From positions 3,529,001 through 3,593,000 of the forward strand of contig NZ_VFPT01000001.1 of NCBI RefSeq assembly GCF_006716865.1: DNA of 64,000 nucleotides, written 5' to 3'. The position numbers and the translations under genes were made by a program. Below are positions 8,548 to 17,992 of this stretch, one piece after another. Every line of letters starts with the position of its first letter. The first letter of the stretch is position 1. The notes beneath the pieces are model-generated. The model had not been told where the DNA came from. It ran no database searches and was given only the letters and a program-made list of their open reading frames with translations. The stretch comes from Roseinatronobacter monicus (lineage in GTDB: Bacteria > Pseudomonadota > Alphaproteobacteria > Rhodobacterales > Rhodobacteraceae).

Positions 8548-9444
8548 ATGACCGACGATCTGTTCATTGACCGCAAGCGCCGCGCCGCCCTTTGGTTCCG
8601 CGAGTTGCGTGACCAGATCGTTGCGGCGTTCGAGGGCGTGGAAGATGACCATACCGATGGCCCGATGTCCGACCATGCTGCGGGGCGCTTCGAGATACGC
8701 GAAACCTCGCGCCAAGGGCCGGATGGCGCGGATGCGGGCGGCGGATTGATGAGCGTCATGCGCGGCGGGCGCGTGTTCGAGAAGGTGGGCGTCAACGTCT
8801 CAGAGGTGTTTGGCCCATTGGGCGATCAGGCGCAGCGGTCCCTGACCGCGCGCAAGGAAATTCCGGGCCTGCAAGATGACCCGCGCTTCTGGGCCAGCGG
8901 CATTTCACTGGTCGCCCATATGCAGAACCCGCATGTGCCTGCGGTGCATATGAACACGCGCATGTTCTGGACACCGGGCGGCTGGTGGTTTGGCGGCGGG
9001 TCCGACCTGAACCCCTGTATTGAATACAGCGAAGATACGGCGGATTTTCACGCCACCTTGCAGCGTCATTGTGACCCGCATGGTGCCGATCTGTACCCCC
9101 GTTTCAAGGAATGGGCGGATGAGTATTTCTATATCCCGCACCGCAAACGCGCGCGCGGTGTGGGCGGGATTTTCTACGACGACCATTGCACCGGCGATTG
9201 GGAACGCGATTTCGCCTTCACCCAAGATGTGGGCCGCGCATTTCTGCCTGCCTTTCTCGCGCAGGTCGAACGGCGTCGGCAGATGAACTGGTCCGACGCC
9301 GACAAGGAAACCCAGCTTATCCATCGCGGGCTGTATGCCGAATATAACCTTGTCTATGATCGCGGCACCAAATTCGGTTTGCAGACAGGCCATGACCCCG
9401 ATGCCGTGCTGATGAGCCTGCCGCCCTTCGCGCGCTGGGTCTGA
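8548..9444 (+). CDS. hemF: Oxygen-dependent coproporphyrinogen III oxidase
   Basis: 298 residues, normal length. HemF converts coproporphyrinogen III to protoporphyrinogen IX with oxygen, a step of heme and bacteriochlorophyll synthesis in the cytoplasm. Family motifs are visible in order: 'GGGLMSVMRGGRVFEKVGVN', 'HMQNPHVPAVHMNTRMF', 'WWFGGGSDLNPCIEYSEDTA', 'RGVGGIFYDDH' and 'LVYDRGTKFGLQTGHDPDAV'. It follows the HD hydrolase gene. No regulator site (Fnr-like palindrome) was obvious in the 63-bp gap. Confidence 0.97.
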   Translation: MTDDLFIDRKRRAALWFRELRDQIVAAFEGVEDDHTDGPMSDHAAGRFEIRETSRQGPDGADAGGGLMSVMRGGRVFEKVGVNVSEVFGPLGDQAQRSLTARKEIPGLQDDPRFWASGISLVAHMQNPHVPAVHMNTRMFWTPGGWWFGGGSDLNPCIEYSEDTADFHATLQRHCDPHGADLYPRFKEWADEYFYIPHRKRARGVGGIFYDDHCTGDWERDFAFTQDVGRAFLPAFLAQVERRRQMNWSDADKETQLIHRGLYAEYNLVYDRGTKFGLQTGHDPDAVLMSLPPFARWV

Positions 9445-9547
9445 CCTTCTCGCGCCTGTCACGTCCGTTCACGACACCGAGAGGATGGTTCGCGCCAAGG
9501 GCAAGCGGGCGTATACCCTGCTGTAGCACCACAGGATTGAGGGCAAG

Positions 9548-10045
9548 ATGAGCAAGAACCGGCGCAAGAAACCCGCAACTAAAGGGCACCGCAAACAATC
9601 TGCCTCCGGCCCAAACGCAGCGCCACCAACAACCCGCCGCGCCATGCTGCGCAATATTGCGGCCTTTGGTGCAGTTGGGGTTGCGGTGGCGGGGGGTGTC
9701 GGTTTTCTGGCGCACGGTGTGATGGCATCTGTCGCGGAAGCCGACCTTGACGTGATCGGGCAGGGCGTTCCGGTGATTGTGCAGATCCATGACCCAAGCT
9801 GCCCTGATTGTACGCGCCTGCAACGCGAGGCGCGCGCCGCCATGCGCGATTTCAATGATGACCAACTGCTGTACCGTGTCGCCAATCTGACCACAGAGAA
9901 GGGCGCGCGGTTTGCAGCAGGCCATGGTCAGGGGCGCGTGACGCTGATCTTGCTGAATGCACAGGGGCGCAGGGTGCAGGTGGTGAACGGCGTGCATGAC
10001 CGCCAGTCACTGGCGCAGGATTTCGCGCTTCTGGCCGCTGACTGA
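9548..10045 (+). CDS. Membrane-anchored thioredoxin-like protein with CPDC motif
   Basis: 165 residues. The first 30 are strongly basic and Pro-rich. 'TTRRAMLRNIAAFGAVGVAV' starts a hydrophobic segment (about 37-58) that could be an uncleaved anchor or a Tat-like signal because of the Arg-Arg pair. The rest resembles a thioredoxin fold: 'PVIVQIHDPSCPDCTRLQRE' carries a CxxC (C85, C88), and 'GRVTLILLNAQGRRVQVVNG' matches the strand pair after the cis-Pro position, although that position holds Val-Thr rather than a clear Pro. Function may be periplasmic thiol handling. It stands alone between hemF and panC. Confidence 0.6.
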   Translation: MSKNRRKKPATKGHRKQSASGPNAAPPTTRRAMLRNIAAFGAVGVAVAGGVGFLAHGVMASVAEADLDVIGQGVPVIVQIHDPSCPDCTRLQREARAAMRDFNDDQLLYRVANLTTEKGARFAAGHGQGRVTLILLNAQGRRVQVVNGVHDRQSLAQDFALLAAD

Positions 10046-10124
10046 TGACTGCGCCTGCGCTTGCCCAAGCCGCACCAAACGCTTAAACACAGCGCAACAA
10101 GGCGGGGCAGGGAACCAATGACAT

Positions 10125-10994
10125 ATGCAGATTTGCCGAACGAAGGCTGAGGCAAGGGCCGTCATCAACGACTGGCGCGCGCACCGGTGTGATGTGGTGC
10201 TGGTGCCCACAATGGGATTCCTGCACGAGGGGCATCTGTCGCTGATGCGGCTGGCCCGTACGCGTGCAGGCGCGGGCGGCAAGGTCATCGCGTCGATCTT
10301 CGTCAACCCGACGCAATTCGGGCCGGGCGAAGACCTCGACAGCTACCCCCGCGACGAGGCGCGCGATTTCGACCTGCTGCGCGCCGAGGGTATTGATGCG
10401 GTCTTCGCGCCCGACGCGGCCGAGGTGTACGACCCCAAAGCCCAGACGATTGTCGAGACGACCGAGCTTGCGAAAGTGCTGATTGGCCGGTTGCGGCCGG
10501 GGCATTTTCGGGGTGTGGCCACAGTTGTGACCAAACTGTTCAACATCATCCGCCCCGATGCGGCTGTGTTTGGCGAAAAGGATTTCCAGCAGCTTGCGGT
10601 TATTCGCACCCTTGTGCGCGATCTGGATATGGAGATCGAGATTATCGGCGGCCCAATCGCGCGCGAAGGGGACGGGCTGGCCATGTCGTCGCGCAATGTG
10701 CGCCTGTCACCCGCCGACCGCGCCGCCGCCCCCGTTCTGGCCCGCGCGCTGGAACAGGCCGCCGAGATGGCCCCTACAGGCATCACTGCGTCGCGCCTTC
10801 GCAGCCATGTCCGCGCCACATTAGAGGCCGAGCCGCGCGCGCAGGTGCAATCGGTGGATATCCGCGATGCAGTCACCCTCGACACCATTGCAGGCCCGCT
10901 GACACGGCCTGCGGTGATTCTGCTGGCCGCCAAATTCGGTCAGGTGTTTCTGATCGACAACCGTGTCCTACACCCCGCAAAGGAAAGCACATGA
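10125..10994 (+). CDS. panC: Pantothenate synthetase
   Basis: 289 residues. PanC joins pantoate and beta-alanine with ATP to give pantothenate. Visible motifs are '[19 protein letters not shown]' (ATP-binding HIGH-type, here HEGH), '[20 protein letters not shown]', '[20 protein letters not shown]', '[20 protein letters not shown]' and '[13 protein letters not shown]'. All are conserved. Its last four bases overlap the panB start (ATGA at 10991-10994), so the two are translated from one message. Confidence 0.97.
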   Translation: MQICRTKAEARAVINDWRAHRCDVVLVPTMGFLHEGHLSLMRLARTRAGAGGKVIASIFVNPTQFGPGEDLDSYPRDEARDFDLLRAEGIDAVFAPDAAEVYDPKAQTIVETTELAKVLIGRLRPGHFRGVATVVTKLFNIIRPDAAVFGEKDFQQLAVIRTLVRDLDMEIEIIGGPIAREGDGLAMSSRNVRLSPADRAAAPVLARALEQAAEMAPTGITASRLRSHVRATLEAEPRAQVQSVDIRDAVTLDTIAGPLTRPAVILLAAKFGQVFLIDNRVLHPAKEST

Positions 10995-11800
10995 GCACCC
11001 AAGCCCCCATCCGCCGCATGACGGTTCCGCAAATCCGCGCGAAGAAGGGCGCCGATCCGATTGTCTCGCTGACCTCGTACCATGCGCATACGGCAGCTAT
11101 TGTTGATAAATTCGCGGATTTCATTTTGGTGGGTGACAGTCTTGGCATGGTGATGCACGGCATGGATTCGACCATCGGCGTGCCGCTGGACCTGATGATC
11201 ATGCATGGCCGCGCCGTGGTGCGTGGCACCAAACGCGCGCTGATTGTGGTCGATATGCCCTTTGGCACCTACGAAGAATCACCCAACATGGGCTTTCGCA
11301 ATGCCGCCAAGATCATGAAGGAAACCGCCTGCGGTGCGGTCAAGCTGGAAGGTGGCGCGCGCATGGCCGAGACGATCCGCTTTCTGTCCGAACGCGGGAT
11401 TCCTGTCATGGCGCATATCGGGCTGACGCCCCAATCGGTGAACACCATGGGCGGGTTCAAGGTGCAGGGCCGCGACGAGGCTGCATGGAAAACCCATATC
11501 GACGACGCCCGCGCTGTGGCCGAAGCCGGTGCGTTTGCGCTCGTTGTCGAAGGCGTGGTCGAAGAGCTGGCTGACAAGATCACCGCAGCGGTGGATATTC
11601 CCACCATCGGCATAGGCGCGTCGAAAAACTGTGACGGGCAGATACTGGTGCTCGAAGACATGCTGGGCCTGAACCCGCGTGTGCCGAAATTCGTCAAGGT
11701 TTACGGCGATCTTGGCCCCGCAATTGAACGCGCAGTCGCGGAATATACCGAGGAAGTGAAAACCCGCACCTTTCCGGGCGAGGATAACGTGTATCGCTGA
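10991..11800 (+). CDS. panB: 3-methyl-2-oxobutanoate hydroxymethyltransferase
   Basis: 269 residues. PanB makes ketopantoate from 2-oxoisovalerate and methylene-tetrahydrofolate, the first committed step to pantothenate. Landmarks are '[20 protein letters not shown]', '[13 protein letters not shown]' (metal-binding Asp), '[14 protein letters not shown]', '[20 protein letters not shown]', '[13 protein letters not shown]' and '[20 protein letters not shown]'. It is the second gene of panC-panB. No strong plus-strand terminator was seen right after it; the hairpin at 11859-11887 could serve both directions. Confidence 0.97.
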   Translation: MSTQAPIRRMTVPQIRAKKGADPIVSLTSYHAHTAAIVDKFADFILVGDSLGMVMHGMDSTIGVPLDLMIMHGRAVVRGTKRALIVVDMPFGTYEESPNMGFRNAAKIMKETACGAVKLEGGARMAETIRFLSERGIPVMAHIGLTPQSVNTMGGFKVQGRDEAAWKTHIDDARAVAEAGAFALVVEGVVEELADKITAAVDIPTIGIGASKNCDGQILVLEDMLGLNPRVPKFVKVYGDLGPAIERAVAEYTEEVKTRTFPGEDNVYR

Positions 11801-11858
11801 CATGGCACGACAGGGCGGCGCAGAGTCAGTATTGCGCCACTCGGTCACACATAAGAAA

Positions 11859-11887
11859 GCCGCCCCAAGCGCAAGGCTTGGGGCGGC
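11859..11887 (-). terminator. Terminator hairpin between panB and rpmJ
   Basis: GCCGCCCCAAGC at 11859-11870 pairs with GCTTGGGGCGGC at 11876-11887 around a 5-base loop. On the minus strand the stem is followed by TTTCTT, which fits termination of rpmJ. It may also stop panCB transcripts coming from the left. Confidence 0.85.
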
Positions 11888-11912
11888 ACTTCAGATTCCG
11901 ATGAGGAAATAC

Positions 11913-12038
11913 TCAGCCCTGACGGGCTTTGAATTTCTTCTGCGTCTTGTTGATCACATAAACGCGGCCTTTACGGCGCACGATCTGACAATCGCGGTGG
12001 CGGCTCTTGAGCGAGCGCAGCGAGTTTCTGACCTTCAT
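11913..12038 (-). CDS. rpmJ: 50S ribosomal protein L36
   Basis: 41 residues beginning '[20 protein letters not shown]' and ending 'KKFKARQG'. This is the alphaproteobacterial form of L36, a small basic protein of the large ribosomal subunit. AGGAGAAGG sits just upstream of the ATG at 12038, a near-ideal ribosome binding site. Only one of the usual zinc cysteines is present, as in other C-minus L36 proteins. It lies 65 bp downstream of tRNA-Val on the same strand and is followed by a terminator, so the two may share a transcript. Confidence 0.97.
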   Translation of the reverse strand: MKVRNSLRSLKSRHRDCQIVRRKGRVYVINKTQKKFKARQG

Positions 12039-12103
12039 TGGCCTTCTCCTATTCGCGGCGCGCGAGCGCCTTTGCGGTTGGTCCTGCAAGATGCAGGGGT
12101 GAA

Positions 12104-12178
<75 letters not shown>

Positions 12179-12325
12179 TGACCAGATGTTTTCTGCGCCC
12201 CAAACAAAAGGGACGCGGAGAGCACCGCGTCAATTGAGCGGTCTATAAAAGGAGTCGCAGGCAGGATCAAGGGCTTTTGAATACTCAATGCCATGCGCTA
12301 TAGTCAAAAAAAACAGAACGGTGCC

Positions 12326-13189
12326 ATGCAGTCCTATATCTTCCTTCCCGCCGCTACGCCTGACAGTGCTGTGGTCTTCGCCTCGCCCCATAGCGGGCGC
12401 GAGTATCCGCCGGAATTTCTGGCAGCAACAACACTTGACCCGATGCTGCTGCGATCCTCGGAAGATGCGTATGTCGACCGCCTTTTGCGCGCAGCCCCTG
12501 TGGCGGGGGCGGGCATTCTGTTGGGCGGTGCGCCGCGCGCCTATGTCGATTACAACCGCGCCGCGACCGAGTTGGACCCCGCCCTCATCGCCGGGGTATC
12601 CGTGCGCGGGCTGAACCCGCGTATCAGTTCCGGTCTGGGCGTGATCCCGCGTGTCGTGGCAGGCGGGCGGGCAATCTACCGTGGCAAGATTTCTCAGGCC
12701 GAGGCCGAGTTGCGCTTGCGCCGCTACTGGCACCCGTATCACGAAAAACTGTCTGCGATCATGGCGGCACAGCGCGCGCGCCATGGTCGCGCCATCTTGC
12801 TGGACATGCATTCCATGCCGCGCGATGCGGTTGCCATGAATGGACAGCATACCTCGCTGCGCCCGGATATCGTGTTGGGCGACCGTTTCGGGGCCTCTGC
12901 GCATTCCGAGGTTACCGAAGCTGTCGCCGCGGTCTTTACCGCAGCCGGGCTGCGTGTGGCGCGCAATTCACCCTTTGCAGGGGCCTATATCGCACAGCGG
13001 TATGGCCTACCCTCCAGCGGGCAACATGCGATCCAGATTGAAATTGATCGCAGCCTGTATCTGGACGAACGCCAGGTTTGCCCCAATGCCGATTTCGACA
13101 GCTTCCAGGCCCTGATGGATGGGGTGGTGCGTGACCTCGCAGCCCTTGGTCGCAGCCAGAGCGGCGCGGTTCCCCTCGCTGCTGAATAG
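12326..13189 (+). CDS. N-formylglutamate amidohydrolase
   Basis: 287 residues from the ATG at 12326; an in-frame ATG at 12293 would add 11 poorly conserved residues. The enzyme hydrolyses N-formylglutamate to glutamate and formate, the last step of one histidine degradation route. Motifs are 'VVFASPHSGREYPPEF' (metal-binding His), 'SEDAYVDRL', 'APRAYVDYNRAATELDPALI', 'AILLDMHSMPR' and 'LPSSGQHAIQIEIDRSLYLD'. No other hut gene is nearby. An IS630 element is inserted at the TA of its TAG stop codon; the element starts with G, so the stop is restored and the protein is unchanged. Confidence 0.9.
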   Translation: MQSYIFLPAATPDSAVVFASPHSGREYPPEFLAATTLDPMLLRSSEDAYVDRLLRAAPVAGAGILLGGAPRAYVDYNRAATELDPALIAGVSVRGLNPRISSGLGVIPRVVAGGRAIYRGKISQAEAELRLRRYWHPYHEKLSAIMAAQRARHGRAILLDMHSMPRDAVAMNGQHTSLRPDIVLGDRFGASAHSEVTEAVAAVFTAAGLRVARNSPFAGAYIAQRYGLPSSGQHAIQIEIDRSLYLDERQVCPNADFDSFQALMDGVVRDLAALGRSQSGAVPLAAE

Positions 13190-14239
13190 AGCGTCGAGCC
13201 TTTAACCTGATGCATATCCAGCCCCACAGAAGAAGTTCCAGCATTCGTCCGGTGTGAAGAGGTCGCAGATTTCCGTGAGCGCGTCGAACATCTGATCGAA
13301 TGTTCTGGCTCCAATCCTACGCAGATGTGCCTTGAGCTTTGAGAAAGCCATCTCGATGGGGTTGAGGTCAGGGGAGTATGGCGGCAGGTACAAGAACCAG
13401 CATCCCACATCTCTTAAAGCCGTCGCAGCAGCCTTGTTGTAATGGGTGGCGAGGTTGTCGCAAATAACGACAGTGCCTGGCTGTAATTCCGGGGCCAGGA
13501 CATTTCGGACATAGGCCTCAAAGGCTTCACCATCCATTGCCCCTTTGATGACCCACGGCGCGATCAGATTGTCGTGCGTCAAACCAGCGATAAATGTCTG
13601 CGTTCCCCACGCCCCGAACGGGGCATCCATTTCCAGGCGCTTTCCGCAGAGACTGCGTCCGTATTGACGGGTCAGGTTGGTTTTGACGGAGGTTTCATCA
13701 ATAAAGACAAGCCGATCAGGATGCGCTTGCATGGCAGGCAGGTGATGCCTGAACCAGTTCTTACGCCGCTCCTTCACATGAGCGCGCAACCGTTCGGTGG
13801 CAACCAGCGACTTTTTTTATATGTGTATCCGAGCTTGCGCAGAAACCGCCCGATGGAGGCCGCGTGCGCGGTAATGCCAGTGGCAGCTTCCAATGCACCG
13901 GCAAGTTCTGGCAAAGTGATATCACCATCCTGCGCCACCAATTCTTCCAGCAACGCTTGATGAGAAGACAGCTTCCCATGACCAGGAGGACGGCCTTGGG
14001 GCTCCGGCTCAATCGAACCCGTTTCCCGCAGCCTGCGTTGCCATCGCACACCAGTGGCGGCGGACAACTTCAGCCGTGCTGCTGCGGCACGACCGCTCAA
14101 TCCTTCTACAATACACTCTTGAAACCGCGCACGAAGCGCTGACGGCAATGCTGATGACATAAGACATCCTCCCAAGGAACATGAATCACAAATCAACCTC
14201 AAAGGGAATCCATCGATTCACGTTTCAAGCGCGGCGCTC
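13189..14239 (-). mobile_element. IS630-family insertion sequence (first copy)
   Basis: 1051 bp flanked by TA on both sides (13187-13188 and 14240-14241), the target and duplication expected for IS630. The imperfect ends are GAGCGTCGAGCCTTTAA on the left and, on the complementary strand, GAGCGCCGCGCTTGAAA on the right. The element contains one transposase split by a frameshift. It landed in the stop codon of the N-formylglutamate amidohydrolase gene. Confidence 0.88.
13202..14160 (-). CDS. IS630-family transposase, read through a -1 frameshift
   Basis: Two frames overlap. The first starts at the ATG at 14160 (GGGAGGATG upstream) and encodes the helix-turn-helix part ('GLSGRAAAARLKLSAATGVR'). 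It reaches a run of seven A on the coding strand (13818 to 13812). Slipping back one base there continues as 'KKSLVATERLRAHVKERRKN' into the catalytic part: 'RLVFIDETSVKTN' (first Asp), 'TVVICDNLATHYNK' (second Asp) and 'LPPYSPDLNPIEMAFSKLKA' (Glu). The join restores the standard family sequence exactly, so this is either programmed -1 frameshifting on A AAA AAA or one recent indel. The first option fits, because the IS630 copy at 62078-63315 has the same arrangement. Confidence 0.88.
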
Positions 14240-14291
14240 TAGTGCTGCATTCTGTCACAGATCATTGATAATTGCAGTTTTTGCATAGCTA

Positions 14292-15430
14292 TACTCCGAG
14301 TCCTGTGGAACCCGAGTTTTGCTTGACGGTTCGGTTTGATTGGATTCTGATGGGTTCATGCGTATTGAGCCGAAATTCCTGACATCTTCAGAACGTGCTG
14401 AGCTGATGTCCTGTGTGCGACGCCATCGCGAGGATCACGGTGTTGCGCGTCGCGCCAATGCGATTTTGCTGCTGGATGAGGGCAAATCCTGCCAACTGAT
14501 CGCCGAATTTCTTTACCTTGACGATGATACGGTTCGTCTTTGGTACAAGGCTTACCGCGAAGGGGGCTGGGACCTCCTATCCACTGATGGATGGAAGGGC
14601 GGTCAATCCCGGATGACCTCGGCTCAGGAGGCCGAACTCAGCGCGTGGCTGGAGGATCGTTTTTGTCGTTCGACGACCGAGGTCCGGGCCCATATCTCCG
14701 CGACGTATGGCTTGGAGTATTCCCATTCTGGCTGCATCAAGCTTCTGACGCGTCTGGGGTTTGAGTATCGCAAGCCGAAGGGACTTCCGCGCGTTGCGCC
14801 TGCCGCAGCACAAGCCGCCTTCATCGAGATGTATCAGCGCTTGCTGAACGAGTTGGGGGCTGATGAAGCTGTCTATTTCGCAGATGCCGTGCATCCGGAG
14901 TATCAGACGAAACCGGCTTATGGTTGGGTGAAGGCCGGGACAAATCCTGCCGTGCAGACCACAGCAGGGCGTGGGCGTGTGAACATCCATGGTGCACTGA
15001 ACTTGGAAACATTCGATTTGTCGTTTGTCGAGCCGATTACGGTAGACGGGATCAGCGCTGTCCAGCTCTTGGCCAAAATCGAGGCATCCAACCCTTACAA
15101 GCGCCTCATCCACGTGATCTGGGACAACGCGGCGTATCATAAAGGGCAAGAGGTGCGAGACTTCCTTGCAAGGCCGGACTGCCGCATCCACTTGATCCCA
15201 TTGCCGCCATATTGCCCACATCTCAACCCGATTGAACGATTGTGGGCCGTCATGCACCGCTGTGTCACACACAATCAGTATTATCCCACGCAAAAGCAAT
15301 TTGCCGATGCGATACTCGCATTTTTTCGAAAAACCCTCCCCAACGAATGGCGGAGCTTCCGCGACACCATCTCCGACAACTTCCGTGTCATCTCACACGA
15401 CAATTTTCGGGTTTTCGCGTAAGGCGGGTA
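14292..15430 (+). mobile_element. IS630-family insertion sequence (second, different type)
   Basis: About 1139 bp between TA dinucleotides at 14290-14291 and 15431-15432. The imperfect terminal repeats share TAC at the tip and an AACCCGA block about 19 bases in. It sits 50 bp from the first IS630 element and ends only 42 bp before the antiporter gene. The transposase is a single uninterrupted frame and differs in sequence from the other two IS630 elements. Confidence 0.8.
14358..15422 (+). CDS. IS630-family transposase (single-frame type)
   Basis: 354 residues from the ATG at 14358 (a TTG at 14340 is possible). The N-terminal part has two helix-turn-helix-like segments ('ARRANAILLLDEGKSCQLIA', 'YLDDDTVRLWYKAYREGGWD'). 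The DDE catalytic core follows: 'VYFADAVHPEYQTK' (first Asp), 'RLIHVIWDNAAYHKG' (second Asp) and 'IPLPPYCPHLNPIERLWAVM' (Glu). The C-terminus ends with a short duplicated 'DNFRVISHDNFRVFA'. It is intact and probably active. Confidence 0.92.
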   Translation: MRIEPKFLTSSERAELMSCVRRHREDHGVARRANAILLLDEGKSCQLIAEFLYLDDDTVRLWYKAYREGGWDLLSTDGWKGGQSRMTSAQEAELSAWLEDRFCRSTTEVRAHISATYGLEYSHSGCIKLLTRLGFEYRKPKGLPRVAPAAAQAAFIEMYQRLLNELGADEAVYFADAVHPEYQTKPAYGWVKAGTNPAVQTTAGRGRVNIHGALNLETFDLSFVEPITVDGISAVQLLAKIEASNPYKRLIHVIWDNAAYHKGQEVRDFLARPDCRIHLIPLPPYCPHLNPIERLWAVMHRCVTHNQYYPTQKQFADAILAFFRKTLPNEWRSFRDTISDNFRVISHDNFRVFA

Positions 15431-15472
15431 TAATTCATTCTCTCTGCAATATTTTCTGCTTATAGTCATTTT

Positions 15473-17992
15473 ATGGATATCATTGCACTTGTCGGCGCTT
15501 TGGCCGTGCTCTTCATCGTCATAGGCGTGTCCGAGCCGCTGTCCGAGCGGCTGCGCCTGCCGTTCACGGTAATTCTGGCGATTGTGGGGGCGGTTATCGG
15601 TGCGGGTGCGCTGTATGTGCTGTCCAGCGATCTGGCGACCACCCTGAACCCCGTAATGCGGCGTTTTCTGGAATTGCCGATCCGGTCCAACATCTTTTTG
15701 TATGTGCTGCTGCCAACCTTGTTGTTTCAGGTGGCGCTGATGGTCAATGCGCGCCGTATGCTGGATGACTGGGTGCCGATTCTTGTCATGGCTGTGGGCG
15801 CGGTAATCGTGGCGACGGTGGTTATTGGTTACGCGCTCAGCCCGTTTACCAGCCTGTCCTTCGCGGCCTGCCTTTTGATCGGGGCGATTGTGTCGACCAC
15901 CGACCCGTCCGCTGTGGTCAGCATCTTTCGCAACATCGCCGCCCCCCAGCGCCTGACCCGCATTGTCGAAGGGGAAAGCCTGCTGAACGATGCCGCCGCG
16001 ATTGCGCTGTTCGGGTTTTTTCTGACCTTTGTGATGTCCGGTGTGCCGGACCCGAGTTTGCAAGATGCGCTGGTCATCTTTCCGTGGCTGGTTTTCGGCG
16101 GCGTTTTGCTTGGCCTGTTTCTTGCGCGGCTGACTGTGGCGTTGATGTCGGTAATCCCGACCTTTCCGCGCGCACAAGTCTCGATCAGCGTAGCGCTGCC
16201 CTATCTGACCTATATCATCGCCGAGCAGTTTCTGGCCACTTCGGGCGTGATTGCCGTGGTTGTCGCGGGCCTGACGCTGAACCTGACAGGGCCGGGGCGA
16301 TTGACCCCAATCAGTTGGAGTTATCTGCGCGAAGTCTGGGAAGTGCTGGCCTATTGGGCGGGGGCGTTGATCTTTATTCTGGCAGCGCTGCTTATTCCGC
16401 GCCTGATGGGCGATCTGCGTCTGAACGATCTGTATCTGATGGGGGTCGTCATCCTCGCGGCTTTCTTTGCGCGGGGGATCATTCTGTGGGGCATGTTGCC
16501 CGCCTTGTCCTTTGTACGCCTGTCGCCGCAGGTGGAACCCGCCTATCGCGCGGCGATCCTGTGGGGGGGGCTGCGCGGGGCTGTGACTCTGGCGCTGGCG
16601 CTGGCTGTTACGGAAAACGCCCTTGTGCCCCCCGCGATTAAGCGCGAGGTGGGCATTCTTGCCACGGGCTTTACCTTGTTCACGCTGTTGGTTCAGGGGA
16701 CGACCCTGCGCTGGGTGATCGCGCGGCTGGGGCTGGACCGGCTGCCACGGCTGGATCAGGCGCTGTCGAATCAGGTTATCGCGGTGGCGCTGCAAAATGT
16801 GCGCGAGGAAGTCGCCGAAACTGCACGCGATTTCAAACTGCCGCAAGAAGTGATCCGCTCTGAGGCAAAGCGCTTCGGCGAACGGCTGGACGGCGCAGTA
16901 AAACTGGCCGAGGCCGCCGAGGAAATCCCGGACCGCGACCGCGTGACACTGGGCCTTGTGGCACTGGCCGGGCGCGAGCGGGATTTGATTATCGAGAATT
17001 TCCGCCAACAATTGTTTTCCGCGCGGCTGGTGGATCGGATGCTGTCAGATGTCGACCGTCTGATTGAGCAAACGCGCGGGGGCGGTCGCAACGAATATCG
17101 CGCGGCAGGGCGCAAGGCTTTGGGCTATGGCGGGTGGTATCGGCTGGCCGTTACAATTCACAACCGGTTGCGCTGGTCGCTGCCGTTGGAGCGTATGACC
17201 GCCGAACGGTTCGAGATTTTGCTGAACCAGCGCCTGATTCTGGGCGAGTTGCACAGCTATATCAACAGCAAGATCCGACGCATTCATGGCCGCCGCGTGG
17301 CGGATCTGTTGCATGAACTTCTGCGCCGCCGCGAAGAGGAAACCGACAACGCCGTCGAGGGGCTGCGCCTGCAATACCCCGGCTATGCCGAAGAGATGGA
17401 GCGCCGCTTTATCCGCCGTGCCTCACTCCGGCTGGAGGAACGCGAATATGACACGTTGTTCAGCGACGGGCTGATCAGCCGCGAGCTGCATGCGACTTTG
17501 CGCAACCGGCTGTCGGGCCGCCGCAGCAAGGTCGAAGCGCGCCCGGCACTGGATTTTGCGCTGCAAAAAGATGCGTTCTTGCGCAGTTTCCCCTTGTTCG
17601 AGGGAATGCGCGACGATCAGCGCCGCAAGCTGGCGCGGGCGCTGCGCACCCATCATGTCGAACCCGGCACCGTCTTATTGCGCAAGGGAGAGGTGCCGCA
17701 TTGCGTCTATTTCATCGCATCCGGTGCGGTCGAAATGGAACGCAAGGGCCAGAAAGTGCGTCTGGGCCGGGGCGAGTTTTTTGGCCATATCGGCCTGCTG
17801 ACCCGCCAGCCACGCCGTGCCATGATCAGCGCGATCAGCCATTGCACCCTGCTGTCACTGGATGAGGCACGCTTCAAGCGCCTGCTTACGCGCAATCGCT
17901 CGCTTTATGATGCGGTTTTGCACAGTGCGGAATTGCGCGGCGTGACACTGGACAGCGCGGCCCTGTCCGACCCGCCCCAGCGCCTTCCCTAA
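15473..17992 (+). CDS. CPA1-family Na+/H+ antiporter with C-terminal cyclic-nucleotide-binding domain
   Basis: 839 residues. Residues 1 to about 410 are the membrane transporter, with about 12 hydrophobic segments, the family motif 'EGESLLNDAAAIALFGF' and 'VAGLTLNLTG'. A long soluble helical region with many charged residues follows (about 430-690). Residues about 705-820 form a cNMP-binding domain: 'FPLFEGMRDDQRRKLARALR', 'VEPGTVLLRKGEVPHCVYFI' and 'GEFFGHIGLLTRQPRRAM', in which GEFFGHIGLL and the late Arg form the phosphate-binding cassette. It probably exchanges sodium for protons at the inner membrane under ligand control. The second IS630 element ends 42 bp upstream and may have replaced the native promoter. 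The 3' end overlaps the GST-like gene on the other strand. Confidence 0.9.
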   Translation: MDIIALVGALAVLFIVIGVSEPLSERLRLPFTVILAIVGAVIGAGALYVLSSDLATTLNPVMRRFLELPIRSNIFLYVLLPTLLFQVALMVNARRMLDDWVPILVMAVGAVIVATVVIGYALSPFTSLSFAACLLIGAIVSTTDPSAVVSIFRNIAAPQRLTRIVEGESLLNDAAAIALFGFFLTFVMSGVPDPSLQDALVIFPWLVFGGVLLGLFLARLTVALMSVIPTFPRAQVSISVALPYLTYIIAEQFLATSGVIAVVVAGLTLNLTGPGRLTPISWSYLREVWEVLAYWAGALIFILAALLIPRLMGDLRLNDLYLMGVVILAAFFARGIILWGMLPALSFVRLSPQVEPAYRAAILWGGLRGAVTLALALAVTENALVPPAIKREVGILATGFTLFTLLVQGTTLRWVIARLGLDRLPRLDQALSNQVIAVALQNVREEVAETARDFKLPQEVIRSEAKRFGERLDGAVKLAEAAEEIPDRDRVTLGLVALAGRERDLIIENFRQQLFSARLVDRMLSDVDRLIEQTRGGGRNEYRAAGRKALGYGGWYRLAVTIHNRLRWSLPLERMTAERFEILLNQRLILGELHSYINSKIRRIHGRRVADLLHELLRRREEETDNAVEGLRLQYPGYAEEMERRFIRRASLRLEEREYDTLFSDGLISRELHATLRNRLSGRRSKVEARPALDFALQKDAFLRSFPLFEGMRDDQRRKLARALRTHHVEPGTVLLRKGEVPHCVYFIASGAVEMERKGQKVRLGRGEFFGHIGLLTRQPRRAMISAISHCTLLSLDEARFKRLLTRNRSLYDAVLHSAELRGVTLDSAALSDPPQRLP

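Noticed and set aside
12083..12097. Short hairpin CCTGCA-AGA-TGCAGG behind tRNA-Val as terminator
   Set aside because: No T tract follows and rpmJ lies directly downstream on the same strand, so read-through is more likely.
15281..17011. Long minus-strand open frame (576 codons) across the antiporter gene
   Set aside because: Composition is Gln/His/Arg rich as expected from the reverse of a GC-rich membrane protein gene; the plus strand encodes a complete conserved transporter.
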